From positions 17,982,041-18,046,040 of the forward strand of contig JAJEKV010000002.1 of the NCBI GenBank assembly GCA_021234155.1: DNA of 64,000 nucleotides, given 5' to 3'. Every line of letters starts with the position of its first letter. Position 1 is the stretch's first letter. The notes below the pieces were generated by a model that ran no database searches, was not told the DNA's origin, and saw only the letters and a list, made by a program, of their open reading frames with translations. The stretch is from Isoetes taiwanensis. Taxonomy: Eukaryota; Streptophyta; Lycopodiopsida; Isoetales; Isoetaceae. Made by a program: the position numbers and the translations under genes. Below are positions 54,101 through 60,411 of the stretch, in pieces.

Positions 54101-56804
54101 CCAAATAATTTAATGTCTTTAATACTACTAACGATCTAACATGGTTATTTTTATTAGATCTTTCCCTTTTTTTTTTCTTTTTGTATATAACAACATATTC
54201 AATGATTAGGAGGTATGGTCTATGCTTTTGGGTGTGGTCAATTATACATCCAAATGAAATCCTTCCCCAGAACTCCCAAGTTATTATGCTACATACTCTT
54301 GCATATTTGATAATGGTCTATCGTCGCACATGCATATATCAAATGGTCTCCAACCATATGATTAATTAGGGGACATCATAGTTTCCTTAAAGAAACTTGC
54401 CTTATATCTTGACATTCCTCTAACCTCTCTTGCACTAAAGAACGAGACCGATCAGATGCTGCCAAGTTTTTTTTGAAGGATATATTTTATTTGTCAGCAA
54501 CATCAAGAACACTAGGTGAATCATAAGTCAATAACACTAAAGCTTCCCATTTGATGGTCCATTCCAAAGTTCCTAAGCTTTGGTGTTAGGTTATCTAGAG
54601 GCGTTTGCGTGTTAATCCCTTGAGACATCCCTATGATCTTCATGCATATGTAATATGTTCGTTCTGCCTTTCAGATATTGAGACTCTTGAGCATTGTATC
54701 TTTTCTGTCAAAAGCTCAACCGGTATGGTCATGGCTATAAGGTTTATTTAATAGTGCATTGGATGCATGGCCCCCAGGTTGGTAGATTGCATTTTATCTT
54801 GGCTTTGGTTGGCTTTTAGGGTCAATCTGGGAGCGTCAAAGACACCAAATCTTCCAAGGCATTTATTCAACTGCTCATGGAGTTATTGTTGTAGCTCAGG
54901 CTAAGATACTGATGGCTTATAGATGTTCCTCCCTTGGGACTATAATGTCTGATAGACCATCCATCTTGTTAATTTAGTATTTGTTAAAGGGCTCTCGAAT
55001 ACCACTATTTGTTATATTTCTCTCAGCAAAATTGTAACATTTTGCATATGAAGACCTATAGAAATTATGACGTATTTTTTGCATTATTTATCCTTCACAA
55101 AACAAGGGATACCAAGGCATATTTAGAGGGAAGGTAATCAACTACACTTGAGTATGAGTCATATTTAAGAAAGATTGGCCCAACATGCATTAAGATTTTA
55201 TATGTATAGCTGGACACTGTCTAGTATCAATTCAGACTCTACCCTAACTAGAAATTAAGAGATGATGTATGTCCAGGCCTATGTTAAATGAGGAGTCAAC
55301 TTATCACGAATGGGAGCTATTTGTACAACCCTAAATAATGCTCAATAACTCTTACTGATAGGAATTAACCATTTTTGCTCTAGAAATGATGTTATATAAA
55401 CTATAAGAATCTCCATTGTTAGTGCATTTGGAAATAACGTGGTGCCATTTGAAGGTTGGTAAGAAACTTGCTACTGAAAACCTATAGCTACCTAACAGAA
55501 AGAAAAAGAAATAACTTACATTCTTTAGAAGAAGTCGGGATGTTAAGATCCTTGAATACATAATATATTTCCACTGCATTTAAGAGAGGAAGTTTGGTTG
55601 AAGTAGTAGTGGGAGTCAACATAACATTTAAAGCTCCTGCCATTTCCTCTGTGTAGTTCACATATAACTCAATAGCACGGAATGGACCATAATCTTTAGA
55701 CAAATCCACAGGACCATAATAGCTAGGGGACTTGAATAGGCTATTATTCCACATGATATTAAATGACCTGGACTCTGAAGCATTGAGATCTTCCACCTCA
55801 GCAAAATACAAGGCAAAGTAATAATGCACACGAGATGCAGAGGCTACCAAAGTGGTAAAAGAATAGGAGAGACTCAAAGATGAGGCCACTCGTGCACTTT
55901 GCAATACAGTTGAAGGGGGCACATCAGGGGCAAACAAGGATGGGGATATGGAGCGCGACGTGCTTATAGATGAATAATTGTGAGGGTTTAATGTGGAATC
56001 AGATTGCCACATCCTGTCATAAGGATCATCAGGATACCTGGAAAGCAAAAGATTAGGACTTTATAGATCATCGGGCACGAGTTTACTAGTTGGAAGTAAA
56101 TTGTACAGAGGATTACCTTGTGTAAAGACCCCCCATGTTCAGTCTTAGTTCTGAAACAAGGGCTAGTGTATTACTCTGCACGGGCATGTACATGCTACTA
56201 TCCAAAAGGCGCAGCTCTAGGGAAGACATTATAGGCACACCACCATTAGGCAACCCTGCTACACAAAAGCTGATATGGTCGTTTGGGGGCGAATAAATAA
56301 GCTCGGAATAGAGATAATACGTTGACTGGACTCCAGTCAAGTCAACGTTGCTCCATACGTTGGCGTCGATTATGGAGGCGAAAGTGGGCGGGCTATTTTT
56401 GCCGTCATAATTCCCGTAGTAATATTTTGCTCGGACTAAATACTTTGCTTGGCCTGTAACAGGGACCTCGAGGCAGAATTTGGTCTGGTTATAAGGAAAA
56501 TACCTCACTTGCTGAAGGTTTTGATCCGTCTGAGAATAGAGCGCAGCTGAGACCTTGGATTTGAGGCCCTGCGACGTGTATAGATCTCCTGAAACCCATT
56601 CAATTTTTGTGGTGTCTGTGAAGGGCACAGACGCCCCACACGCTATGCTTAAGAATCCTGCATATCACAAATGGGTGCTTATTTGCCGAATAAAAATTTC
56701 TCACAATGAGTTGCTAAGGTAGACAGTTTACCTGGGTTTTGTGAAAAGACACAGATGGTGCTAGAGAGAGCCGCCCAGCATAGAATCCAAAACCTAAGAG
56801 CCAT
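14919..56804 (-). CDS. Malectin-like/LRR receptor-like kinase, 14 exons, last exon disrupted
   Basis: Single-pass plasma-membrane receptor kinase of the plant malectin-like/LRR type (LRR-I, with a GDPC motif as in SYMRK-like proteins), about 823 residues if the 41-bp insertion in exon 14 is ignored. Exons, in transcription order: 56732-56804, 56117-56657, 55520-56037, 48952-49084, 37043-37114, 36891-36959, 32349-32411, 32029-32204, 31725-31954, 31275-31401, 28214-28282, 27957-28143, 25674-25785 and 14919-15133. Every junction is GT-AG and the phases match throughout. The ectodomain should bind a ligand and the kinase domain should signal in the cytoplasm. The glycine loop is GRGGFGDV, the ATP lysine lies in IAAK, and HRD is present, but DFG is GFG, so catalytic activity is doubtful. 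Introns of 2-12 kb are packed with transposons. The ligand and pathway cannot be told from sequence. Confidence 0.93.
15045..15085 (-). mobile_element. 41-bp LINE 3' tail inserted in exon 14
   Basis: On the minus strand it reads GCTAAAAAAC followed by six TATTC units and CG. The LINE 3' end at 39026-39072 has the same CGCTAAAAAAC and TTCTA tail. It sits exactly between the codons for IDP and LLAK, and 41 is not a multiple of 3. I see no target-site duplication. An extreme 5' truncation of a LINE insertion is the simplest reading; a locally expanded microsatellite is the alternative. Confidence 0.7.
15134..19839. other. Intron 13, distal part: no gene recognised
   Basis: AT-rich intronic sequence with short unrelated open frames and no domain I can name. 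The less AT-rich stretch around 17530-19740 has the look of older exonic sequence, but no frame holds together. Confidence 0.5.
19840..20405 (+). pseudogene. Possible importin/transportin-like exon remnants
   Basis: Three in-order pieces on the plus strand look like HEAT repeats of a transportin-3/importin-13-type nuclear import receptor: [16 protein letters not shown] near 19847, [19 protein letters not shown] near 20005, and [19 protein letters not shown] near 20270. They are separated by stops and splice-like sites and have no start or end. The assignment rests on resemblance alone, and the pieces lie inside intron 13 of the receptor kinase on the opposite strand. Confidence 0.3.
22632..22752. 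repeat. Two tandem units of about 59 bp
   Basis: The unit begins ACATTTGATACTATTTTT and contains GGGCACATTCAAAGGCA. It occurs at 22632 and again at 22691, almost unchanged. Confidence 0.8.
22950..23345 (+). mobile_element. Probable 5' LTR/leader of the truncated Ty3/gypsy element
   Basis: This stretch lies directly upstream of the gag start at 23353. It has a TATATAAGG box near 23057 followed by pyrimidine-rich sequence, as in an LTR promoter. No second LTR exists in the window, so the borders are not defined. Confidence 0.4.
23353..25415 (+). pseudogene. Ty3/gypsy gag-protease-partial RT, truncated and frameshifted
   Basis: Plus-strand retroelement remains inside intron 13. In order: an ATG at 23353 and a glutamine-rich start; a gag core with [14 protein letters not shown] and [18 protein letters not shown]; a CCHC knuckle ([15 protein letters not shown], near 24120); an aspartic protease with [11 protein letters not shown] (the usual D-S/T-G is DCG) and HNPQIDW; a proline-rich linker; and the start of reverse transcriptase, with [31 protein letters not shown] and [14 protein letters not shown]. 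The element stops at 25415, inside RT. Several frameshifts and stops break it, so it is dead. Its gag resembles the sushi-ichi/chromovirus-like group. Confidence 0.85.
25181..25307 (+). repeat. 64-bp internal tandem duplication in the gypsy RT
   Basis: Two units start GATATATGGTCTATCCCC at 25181 and 25245 and encode the GLSPAELK region twice, with a few differences between them. The length is not a multiple of 3. Confidence 0.9.
25674..25785 (-). CDS. Receptor kinase exon 13 (subdomains VIII-IX)
   Basis: It begins after TTTAG, completing the glutamate codon of the preceding DPE. It reads [20 protein letters not shown] and then FEMLSGREP, ending NLRQW at a GTAAAA donor. The DVYSFG aspartate of subdomain IX is present. 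Confidence 0.95.
25810..25865 (-). mobile_element. LINE 3' end with (TTATC)n tail
   Basis: On the minus strand GGGTCCCAATGGACGTAAA leads into four TTATC units. It lies in intron 12, just beside exon 13. Confidence 0.6.
25866..27416. other. Intron 12: nothing recognised
   Basis: No frame with a recognisable domain on either strand. The open frames are short and have no homology I can name. Confidence 0.5.
27417..27650 (+). mobile_element. LINE ORF2 C-terminal fragment
   Basis: It reads [20 protein letters not shown], then [10 protein letters not shown] and a stop. The pattern (LRIETGR, basic residues, a cysteine, EDE) is that of the C-terminus of the LINE at 52574-53781. It lies in intron 12 on the opposite strand to the kinase. 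Confidence 0.7.
27957..28143 (-). CDS. Receptor kinase exon 12 (catalytic and activation loops)
   Basis: It reads [22 protein letters not shown], then [10 protein letters not shown] and GTIGYIDPE, ending at a GTAAGC donor that splits the glutamate codon. HRD and the asparagine of the catalytic loop are conserved. The Mg-binding aspartate of DFG is replaced by glycine (GGC). Confidence 0.95.
28214..28282 (-). CDS. Receptor kinase exon 11
   Basis: 69 bp after ATTTTAG. It reads [20 protein letters not shown], then AQ, the usual WKTRL segment of plant receptor kinases, ending at a weak GTGCTA donor. Phase 1 at both ends. Confidence 0.93.
28409..28521. repeat. (CTCCTT)n microsatellite
   Basis: Hexamer run with one interruption (TTAGAA) near 28458. 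It creates a leucine/serine-rich open frame that is not a gene. It lies in intron 10. Confidence 0.95.
28921..28947. repeat. (TTTA)n microsatellite
   Basis: About six tetramer units in intron 10. Confidence 0.9.
29481..29550 (-). mobile_element. LINE 3' end with (TTCAA)/(TTCTA) tail
   Basis: On the minus strand: ATCCCATAGGCGTTTTGG, TCTCCATGGACG, then a pentamer tail. It lies in intron 10. Confidence 0.65.
29556..29620 (-). mobile_element. LINE 3' end with ATCT-type tail
   Basis: On the minus strand: CCATGGCCACGTGTGG, TCTTCATGGACGTAAA, then ATCTATCCATCTATC. It is next to, and in the same orientation as, the one at 29481. Confidence 0.6.
30838..30900 (+). mobile_element. Degenerate LINE 3' end
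   Basis: CCAATAGGGCCTTTGG, TCTTCGTGGACAATAAA and then an AATTC-rich tail. This is the weakest member listed. Confidence 0.4.
31275..31401 (-). CDS. Receptor kinase exon 10 (subdomains III-V)
   Basis: It starts after TTTGCAG with [19 protein letters not shown] and continues [19 protein letters not shown], ending at a GTAATA donor. The conserved helix-C glutamate lies just upstream, in FFNE of exon 9. Confidence 0.95.
31725..31954 (-). CDS. Receptor kinase exon 9 (juxtamembrane, glycine loop)
   Basis: The acceptor CATTAG at 31955-31960 opens [19 protein letters not shown], then [25 protein letters not shown], the lysine region GQRIAAK and KEFFNE. It ends GAG|GTAAAA in phase 0. The usual V-A-V/I-K is I-A-A-K. 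Confidence 0.95.
32029..32204 (-). CDS. Receptor kinase exon 8 (transmembrane segment)
   Basis: It reads [15 protein letters not shown], a basic patch, then a hydrophobic run [20 protein letters not shown] followed by YRRN as the stop-transfer. The GNPLLC text is the usual end of the LRR region in this family. Confidence 0.95.
32349..32411 (-). CDS. Receptor kinase exon 7 (last LRR)
   Basis: 63 bp after TTTTTAG. It reads [20 protein letters not shown] and ends AG|GTAAC. The phase (2) matches exon 6 at 36891 and exon 8, which links the two exon groups across the 4.5-kb intron. Confidence 0.93.
32995..34380 (+). CDS. GT90 (CAP10/DUF821) protein O-glycosyltransferase-like gene, partial
   Basis: Plus-strand gene inside intron 6 of the receptor kinase. 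The pieces match plant GT90 proteins related to animal POGLUT/Rumi, Golgi/ER glycosyltransferases: [17 protein letters not shown], then [29 protein letters not shown] and FPDFSFWGW (donor at 33316). The next exon starts at 33387 with [12 protein letters not shown], then [49 protein letters not shown] and [15 protein letters not shown]. The N-terminus is missing: the exon at 32995 follows TTATTGCAG and no earlier exon was recognised. Frame changes occur near 33124, 33208, 33452 and 33487, three of them at G or A runs, and part of the donor-binding region is missing near 33680. It is either a decaying gene or a gene with uncorrected read errors. The end (34302-34380) is tentative. Confidence 0.8.
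36891..36959 (-). CDS. Receptor kinase exon 6 (LRR)
   Basis: 69 bp between CGTAG and GTAAGT. It reads [20 protein letters not shown], then QY, one LRR. Phase 2 at both ends, like exons 5 and 7. Confidence 0.93.
37043..37114 (-). CDS. Receptor kinase exon 5 (LRR)
   Basis: 72 bp, the typical LRR exon length, between TTACAG and GTAAGT. It reads [20 protein letters not shown], then LVG. With exon 4 it gives [14 protein letters not shown], the usual start of the LRR block. Confidence 0.93.
38915..39072 (+). mobile_element. LINE 3' end with (TTCTA)n tail
   Basis: AAGGTTTTTCCCTCGAAAAC, GGGTCCCATAGGCCAATTGG, TCTCCGTGGACGCTAAAAAA and a TTCTA tail. This is the clearest example of the family 3' end and matches 4580-4735. 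Confidence 0.8.
39250..39312 (-). mobile_element. Short LINE 3' end with CGTC/TGTC-type tail
   Basis: On the minus strand CTTAGTGGTCTTTGTGGACG is followed by TAAAAATTCC and a CCGTCCGTCTGTCGGTCG tail. Confidence 0.6.
41225..41592 (+). mobile_element. LINE C-terminus and 3' end
   Basis: The frame reads [20 protein letters not shown] and then [19 protein letters not shown], the C-terminal cysteine/histidine region of the LINE ORF2 protein. The family 3' end and a TTCTA tail at 41566-41590 follow. It is 5' truncated. The left copy (6880-7245) has lost this frame. Confidence 0.8.
42651..42774. repeat. Two 62-bp tandem units
   Basis: The unit starts TCTTGAGTTTGCCATGCAAG and includes GGCCACATCGTCTAGG. 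The copies at 42651 and 42713 are almost identical. A rougher version lies at 8300-8420 in the left copy. Confidence 0.9.
44095..44200 (+). mobile_element. LINE 3' end with (CCTT)n tail
   Basis: GCATTATGCCGATTGG, TCTCCGTGGACGATAAAAAT and five CCTT units. Confidence 0.7.
44844..45065 (-). pseudogene. Polyphenol oxidase C-terminal (KFDV-type) domain fragment
   Basis: The minus-strand frame reads [20 protein letters not shown], then [20 protein letters not shown] and [11 protein letters not shown], with a stop at once afterwards. The order V-x-FDVY, Y-AGSF-PH and L-EDL is that of the C-terminal KFDV domain of plant polyphenol oxidases (copper enzymes oxidising phenols). A further open stretch at 45173-45418 may be linker. 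I saw no tyrosinase copper centre with its histidines, so this is a domain relic in intron 4. Confidence 0.5.
45896..46027. repeat. Two tandem units of about 65 bp
   Basis: Both contain TTGTTTTCCAACTCGGTGGA, then AGAAGTG and ACATTGTTCACGTT. The left copy has the same at about 11560-11690. Confidence 0.85.
46252..46715. mobile_element. Foldback element with about 125-bp inverted arms
   Basis: The left arm 46252-46374 (ATAACAACCAACACACAATT ... CCCTTTGGTTTGGGTGC ... CACACGGGGGGTTA) is the reverse complement of the right arm 46591-46715, with few mismatches. The spacer of about 216 bp has no open frame. This is the structure of a foldback/MITE-type element. A clear target-site duplication was not found, so the outer borders are uncertain. 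Confidence 0.85.
48952..49084 (-). CDS. Receptor kinase exon 4 (GDPC motif)
   Basis: The acceptor TGCACAG opens [15 protein letters not shown], then [17 protein letters not shown] and TSPTIINL, ending at a GTAAGT donor. W-x-GDPC marks the link between malectin-like and LRR regions. The donor is 10 bases from the duplication breakpoint at 48941. Confidence 0.93.
49878..50059 (+). mobile_element. 5' LTR of a copia-type element (182 bp)
   Basis: It starts TGTTAGAATTATG and ends TTCTATCA. It is followed immediately by TGGTACCAGAGCC, a close match to the initiator-Met tRNA primer-binding site (TGGTATCAGAGC) used by Ty1/copia elements. CTATATATCAG is a possible TATA region. Confidence 0.9.
50839..51525 (+). 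CDS. Copia-type gag polyprotein (UBN2-like), 228 aa
   Basis: The frame reads [20 protein letters not shown] near its start, then [35 protein letters not shown] and [11 protein letters not shown]. This is the order of UBN2/retrotran_gag proteins of Ty1/copia elements (NYxxW, then a helical core, then a G-x-I-D-D step). It has no CCHC knuckle before its stop. The frame is uninterrupted, so the element may be fairly young. Confidence 0.8.
   Translation: MAFLYSWEILTHDLLNGDNYYSWFDNFEIHIDLNRLSEVLKLAWNPVTPEDKEKDLTTLLKATVSDFKRDIRTVKTFQHVLEFVQQNSVQKGARQQVNIQKQMHSRKLQDCASMREYLGQLKTLRDKYLGAGGHIDDATLIIHALNGSSEEHRYIINYYELKKCIKLTSNQMQQQLMDAETRYKMEDHVDAVNYSKVLNCSQKDAVQCPETSSQDNAKSLKLQTMLKQ
51951..52469 (+). 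CDS. Unrecognised 172-codon frame in the LTR element
   Basis: Open from [13 protein letters not shown] to YAPVF. It has acidic, histidine- and phenylalanine-rich text and no domain I recognise. It ends 38 bases before the 3' LTR. It could be degraded former element sequence or captured host sequence. Confidence 0.35.
   Translation: MDGYSEQTAISTPIIKKSENHIFLHIDASEDQNIDTNHALDDTYNLPTEHVFESQFCRPEFWSIDLELQELLGIAKTYDSQYKFSTVHKSNFCVLWEITLQAHFGNDVNVCLHKKREWYRGRKTWFKAQDFWQPCFIFCLSFASYAERQCDSSVFASMAYVMAKFTVYAPVF
52508..52573 (+). mobile_element. 3' LTR, first part (split by a LINE)
   Basis: TGTTAGAATTATGCTGACAT onward matches the first 66 bases of the 5' LTR (49878-49943). Confidence 0.9.
52574..53781 (+). 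mobile_element. 5'-truncated LINE inserted in the 3' LTR
   Basis: About 1.2 kb with the end of ORF2: the reverse-transcriptase tail ([49 protein letters not shown]), an in-frame TAG at 53214, then [11 protein letters not shown] and a cysteine/histidine region with [14 protein letters not shown]. The family 3' end follows (GTCTCATAGGCCAGTTGG, CTCTGTGGACGTTAAAA) with a CCTT tail. It lies exactly between base 66 and the rest of the LTR, with no visible target-site duplication. Apart from the one TAG the frame is open, so it is the best-preserved LINE here. Confidence 0.9.
53782..53898 (+). mobile_element. 3' LTR, second part
   Basis: From TTCTATTATATCAG to TTCTATCA it matches 49944-50059 of the 5' LTR with one extra base. 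The 5-bp flanks of the whole element (TTTAA on the left, ACCCC on the right) do not match. Confidence 0.9.
54590..54980 (+). pseudogene. L1-type LINE C-terminal (zf-RVT-like) remnant
   Basis: [20 protein letters not shown], then [15 protein letters not shown] fit a zf-RVT domain (C-x2-C, E-x-LEH, C). A second frame, [17 protein letters not shown], follows near 54826. Frameshifts separate them. It is a different LINE type from the microsatellite-tailed family. Confidence 0.6.
55520..56037 (-). CDS. Receptor kinase exon 3 (malectin-like, second half)
   Basis: It follows TTCCAG. It reads [10 protein letters not shown], then [22 protein letters not shown] and [11 protein letters not shown], ending [17 protein letters not shown] and the E-IY step are hallmarks of the second malectin lobe. 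Confidence 0.95.
56117..56657 (-). CDS. Receptor kinase exon 2 (malectin-like, first half)
   Basis: It follows TATGCAG. It reads [49 protein letters not shown] and SSLELRLL, ending ACAAG|GTAATC. The cysteine in SIACG and the YLVRA-YYGNYD text are typical of the family. Confidence 0.95.
56732..56804 (-). CDS. Receptor kinase exon 1 (start and signal peptide)
   Basis: ATG at 56804, then [20 protein letters not shown] and SQNP with a GTAAAC donor. A basic residue at position 4 and a hydrophobic core make a good signal peptide, probably cleaved near VFS|Q. Exon 2 continues as PGFLSIACG, as expected for the family. Confidence 0.93.
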
Positions 56805-56989
56805 GGAAAGCACCAGTATTTTGCGCAGAGAAGTAGAGCTATTGCTAGGCTATGTAGTCCGCGCTAAAAAAAAAATGGAACATACAGCCCACGTCGTCTT
56901 GGCCTAGCTGTCCGCCATGTTTTAAAGTCAATGTATGGATGGATGGTTACTTTGCACAGTTGGTAATTTGGACTATTCCTTGATTTACT
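56805..56989. promoter_or_regulatory. 5' flank/leader of the receptor kinase
   Basis: The upstream side of the minus-strand ATG. I see no convincing TATA box and cannot place the transcription start. Confidence 0.3.
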
Positions 56990-57830
56990 GTGCAAATGCA
57001 AACAGTACCCACTATGCCCATTCTTGAACAGGAAAGAACTAACCCGGTTGCAAATCCTCACTGCAGATGTAACCGAGACCCAAAAGCCCTTGGAAGCATT
57101 TCTTTAGACCTATTATCTCTTAGGTTTTTTTTAAGATCAAAGGTTTTGGCCCATAGCGATGAAGATGGCAATTCATCCTTTCCGTGTTTTGTGGCGGATT
57201 TTTGGCTCGAGATTTCATACTCTTTTGCTTTTACAAAATACAAAGTTGCATCTGATTCCGTTGCAACACTAACAGAACAGACTCCACTCTGTTCTATGGC
57301 AGGAATTTTGCAGAATCTTGATGCCAAGGTTTTCCATAAGTTGGACTCTAATGCACTGCAGGATAAGCTGTTGAATTTCTTGCTCAATGAGTTGCTTCAG
57401 AACCCGAGACAGTAGAGAACGAACCTGGCTTAATATGCATAATGGTAAGGACATGTATTAAGAGCTATAGTTGTATCTTACAGAATTTGTTGCTCTTACA
57501 GATAATTATGTTGTACGCACTCAACAAATCTCTGGTCAATTATTTACTATTTTTGGTATTTGTTTCTCAATTCTTATTTAATATGTGCAGGTTATAAGGT
57601 AATCAAATACAAAGCCAATGGAGTTCGCTTGGACTCTGGTGATCTCTACAAAGCTAATGGAGTTAGCTTGGACTCTTCTCTTTTCTATCAGTTCAAGATC
57701 AGAATTTCTTTTCGTCCATTCAAAAGGACTTTGGAGATCAGGACTTTGGCAAAATGTCCATTACTGCAAGTGATGACATCAAAGAAGAAACAGTGGATGC
57801 ACTTAATAAACAGGTACTAATGTCACTTGC
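56990..57830 (+). other. Unassigned coding-like pieces
   Basis: A frame ending MAGILQNLDAKVFHKLDSN and a later piece KDFGDQDFGKMSITASDD, ending NKQ at a GTACTA donor, look exonic. A 42-bp unit with AATGGAGTT and GCTTGGACTC occurs twice at 57620-57680. I do not recognise the protein. Confidence 0.3.
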
Positions 57831-58307
57831 AATAGTTTAATATTCTTGCTTCCGCTTACATGTTGATGGATTTTCTAATCTCAATTTTTGTTGAATTAGT
57901 ATAATATGGTTGCAATTATGAGTTATCTGCCTTGAATGGCAAAACGTCTAGATAGTAGTGCATGCAAACATAAAAGTTATAATGACGTGTTCTTTTATCA
58001 GGCATGAAGTTGACGCCTTCTGAAATTGGAACACATCTGGTCACACATGTTATACTCAGCCTGCATTGTGTTGTGTGTACAAGCTGGTTGAAGTGAATGA
58101 ACAACCCCGATCAAGCTGTCTGAAGATGTATCAAAGGTTTAAAATAAAGTTTATTGTTTTTGTATGATACTATTTCTGCCATTATACCTCAGAACTTTTT
58201 TTTTTCATGTTACTATTCCTTGCACGAAATAGTATTACATGCTTTATGGCAAGGAGGGCTATGCATTGGTTGACTTAATGATAGGTGAGAAAGAACCTCA
58301 TCCCAAG

Positions 58308-58503
58308 CACTACTACAAAAATAGGTAGAAATGGCACAAAAGTGACATTTATCCTCCGCCTTTTTACCGGGTATAAACGTCACTTTTGTGCCATTTGGGG
58401 AGCACAAACGTCATAAATGGCACAAAAGTGACGTTTATGCCCGGTAAAAAGGCGGAGGATAAATGTCACTTTTGTGCCATTTCTACCTATTTTTGTAGTA
58501 GTG
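58308..58503. mobile_element. CACTA-type foldback MITE, 196 bp
   Basis: It starts CACTACTACAAAAATAGG and ends in the reverse complement, flanked by AAG on both sides (58305-58307 and 58504-58506), the 3-bp target duplication expected of CACTA/En-Spm elements. The outer arms (about 67 bp) are nearly perfect, and an inner pair around AACGTCACTTTTGTGCCATT folds again, leaving an 18-base loop. It has no coding capacity, so it would be mobilised by a transposase elsewhere. Confidence 0.93.
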
Positions 58504-59636
58504 AAGGTAATGCTTTTCCATATGTTTGTATGACAAATAAAATTGAAACTTTTTCCCCTTCTTTTCCAAGTAGGTGAATGCATATTATGCCGCAGTCCCT
58601 TCATCGAATCAAAGAGAGCGTGTGATTCCCCAGCATGTAGATCTTCTCTACAAATGTTATTGAACTGCAAAATCTGGTATGTGTGATGCATTAAATGTTG
58701 CATGAAAAAGAGTTCGTCTTACATCCACATGCTGAATAACTTGCTTTGGATAGTGCATACACACGAGTCTTTGCCAACTCTAGAAGAAGTGAGGCAATTG
58801 TCAAAAACAGTTGGCTGCCATGCAATCAGATCACATGCGAGGGCTGGATCCCACACCTTATAAGGTAGGACTTTTAGATATGCATTTCTAATACTTCATG
58901 AGCAGCCTTCATAACGTAAAGCTCAGTTCCCTTTCGGCAATAATTATGAATAAGCAAATTTGTTAGTCTTTATTGGCTTTGACCTTACAGTTATACCATG
59001 TTAGCCAAACATATGCATGTTGCATTTATGCGAATGTGGAAGTTGGAGTGGACTATTAGCAGGTAATGCCGTTGGATTCTTTGTTACAATATGCTTACCC
59101 ATTTCCAGTAGGAATGTGACATTGCAGATTGCCATGCAATGGTTTATTTGGATAATGCAAAAGAAACACCAGAAGACAGTGAATCAATACAATGTTTTTT
59201 CTTCTCTGCATCTTTCTATTTATTATGGTCTCTCCATAAGACCGATCATAGGTGATTGGTCCATGTCTATGCTGCAACAAAGTAAACGTCGACAAAAGTC
59301 ATGCTCAACCATGAATGGTTTTTCTAATCCACAGATTCAAAGCATAAAAATTTTGATCTTCAATGTCATGGCAATGTCTTCAAACGTTCAAATGTCATTG
59401 GTAGTCAAACATTTCAAAAATATGGCAACAATTAAAAAGTATTGCGACTACTGAAATTAAAAATCTTGGCAGCAACATATACGTCAACCAATACCACATA
59501 ACGAGGTTTATACAGAGAGTAAAAGCATTGCATCTTTTGTGGTGAACCTTAACACAATAAATCTGGGCAATGTATAGATCATCATGATCCCCATGGCCGA
59601 TTTTACCAAAGAATCCAAGCATATGATGATTTTTTG
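58504..59636. other. No gene assigned
   Basis: Coding-like pieces such as TLEEVRQLSKTVGCHAIRSH near 58770 and ECDIADCHAMVYLDNAKETP near 59112 occur on the plus strand near splice-like sites, but I do not recognise a family. Confidence 0.3.
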
Positions 59637-59690
59637 GGTTGCCCCTAGGGGGCCAAACCCTTTGGGTTGCCCCTAGGGGGGCAAACCCTT
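59637..59690. repeat. Two tandem palindromic units
   Basis: GGGTTGCCCCTAGGGGG plus CAAACCC occurs twice. Each unit is close to self-complementary around CCCCTAGGGG. Confidence 0.85.
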
Positions 59691-59707
59691 GTTTATGTGG
59701 GTTTATG

Positions 59708-59747
59708 GCATATCCTAGGTATATGCTAGAATATACCTAGGATATGC
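59708..59747. repeat. Perfect 17-bp inverted repeat with 6-base loop
   Basis: GCATATCCTAGGTATAT, loop GCTAGA, then the exact reverse complement. Confidence 0.95.
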
Positions 59748-60029
59748 TGATGACTGCTCCAAACCTACTACTAGCTGTAAACTCTCGGTCACCTGAGTTC
59801 CGGATCCACGATGCTCCAACCGAGTAACTGGCTGGCTCAGGCTGTAGCTTCAGCTTCAGCTTCTTCCTTGGTCTTTAACTGCACAAAGGCCGCCTGCACT
59901 CCTGGGTTCTGGGTTCTTGTCGGACTTCTAGGAAGTTTTTGCGCTTAAATTCGATTCAAGTAGGCGCGAAAGGTATTCCGGCGAATGGGGTCGTGAAATC
60001 TTGAAGAAATCCTTAAGCTAAGCTCGAGT

Positions 60030-60411
60030 AAGGATCATTTCTTGACGGAACTCCATGGATTTTGCATCATAATGTTATTAGGGTTCTTGGGTTTTCTTCG
60101 GAAGAAGAGCATATGGCGCTTGTATTCCCAATGATGTGCGGAAGCTTGAAAGAGCATCTTTCTGGAAACAAAAATTGTGCCCTAGATTGGGACCGTCGTA
60201 TGAAGATTGCTGTCGGAGTTGCCCAATGCCTTGTTTATTTGCACCACGATCGAATCGAACAGATTGTTCGCTGTGATTTAAAACCTAGCAGCATACTCTT
60301 GGATGAAGAATTTGAGCCTCATTTGGCTGGATTCGAAAGGGCGAGAATATTAGAAGCTCAACAAGATCCTATTCCTCCTCTATCAGAAGAAATATTTGGA
60401 TATGCTGCTCC
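60030..60411 (+). pseudogene. Degenerate FLS2/EFR-like LRR receptor kinase, kinase exon
   Basis: The frame reads FLTELHGF (shifted), then HHNVIRVLGFSSEEEHMALV, GSLKEHL, VYLHHDRIEQIVRCDLKPSS, ILLDEEFEPHLAGFERARIL and IFGYAAP at a GTTCGG donor. It matches subdomains III-VIII of LRR-XII-type kinases. Two catalytic motifs are lost: HCD/HRD is RCD and DFG is GFE. No N-terminal lobe or ectodomain was found upstream. Confidence 0.75.

Larger units (their letters stand above)
49085..55519. other. Intron 3 (6.4 kb), mostly transposon
   Basis: It contains the gag-only LTR element (49878-53898), the LINE nested in it, and an L1-type remnant near 54590-54980. The stretches 49120-49877, 53899-54589 and 54981-55519 show nothing recognisable. 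Confidence 0.8.

Noticed and set aside
57058-57387. 109-codon minus-strand frame
   Set aside because: It overlaps a plus-strand frame of similar length; neither has a domain I recognise, so no gene is called on the minus strand.
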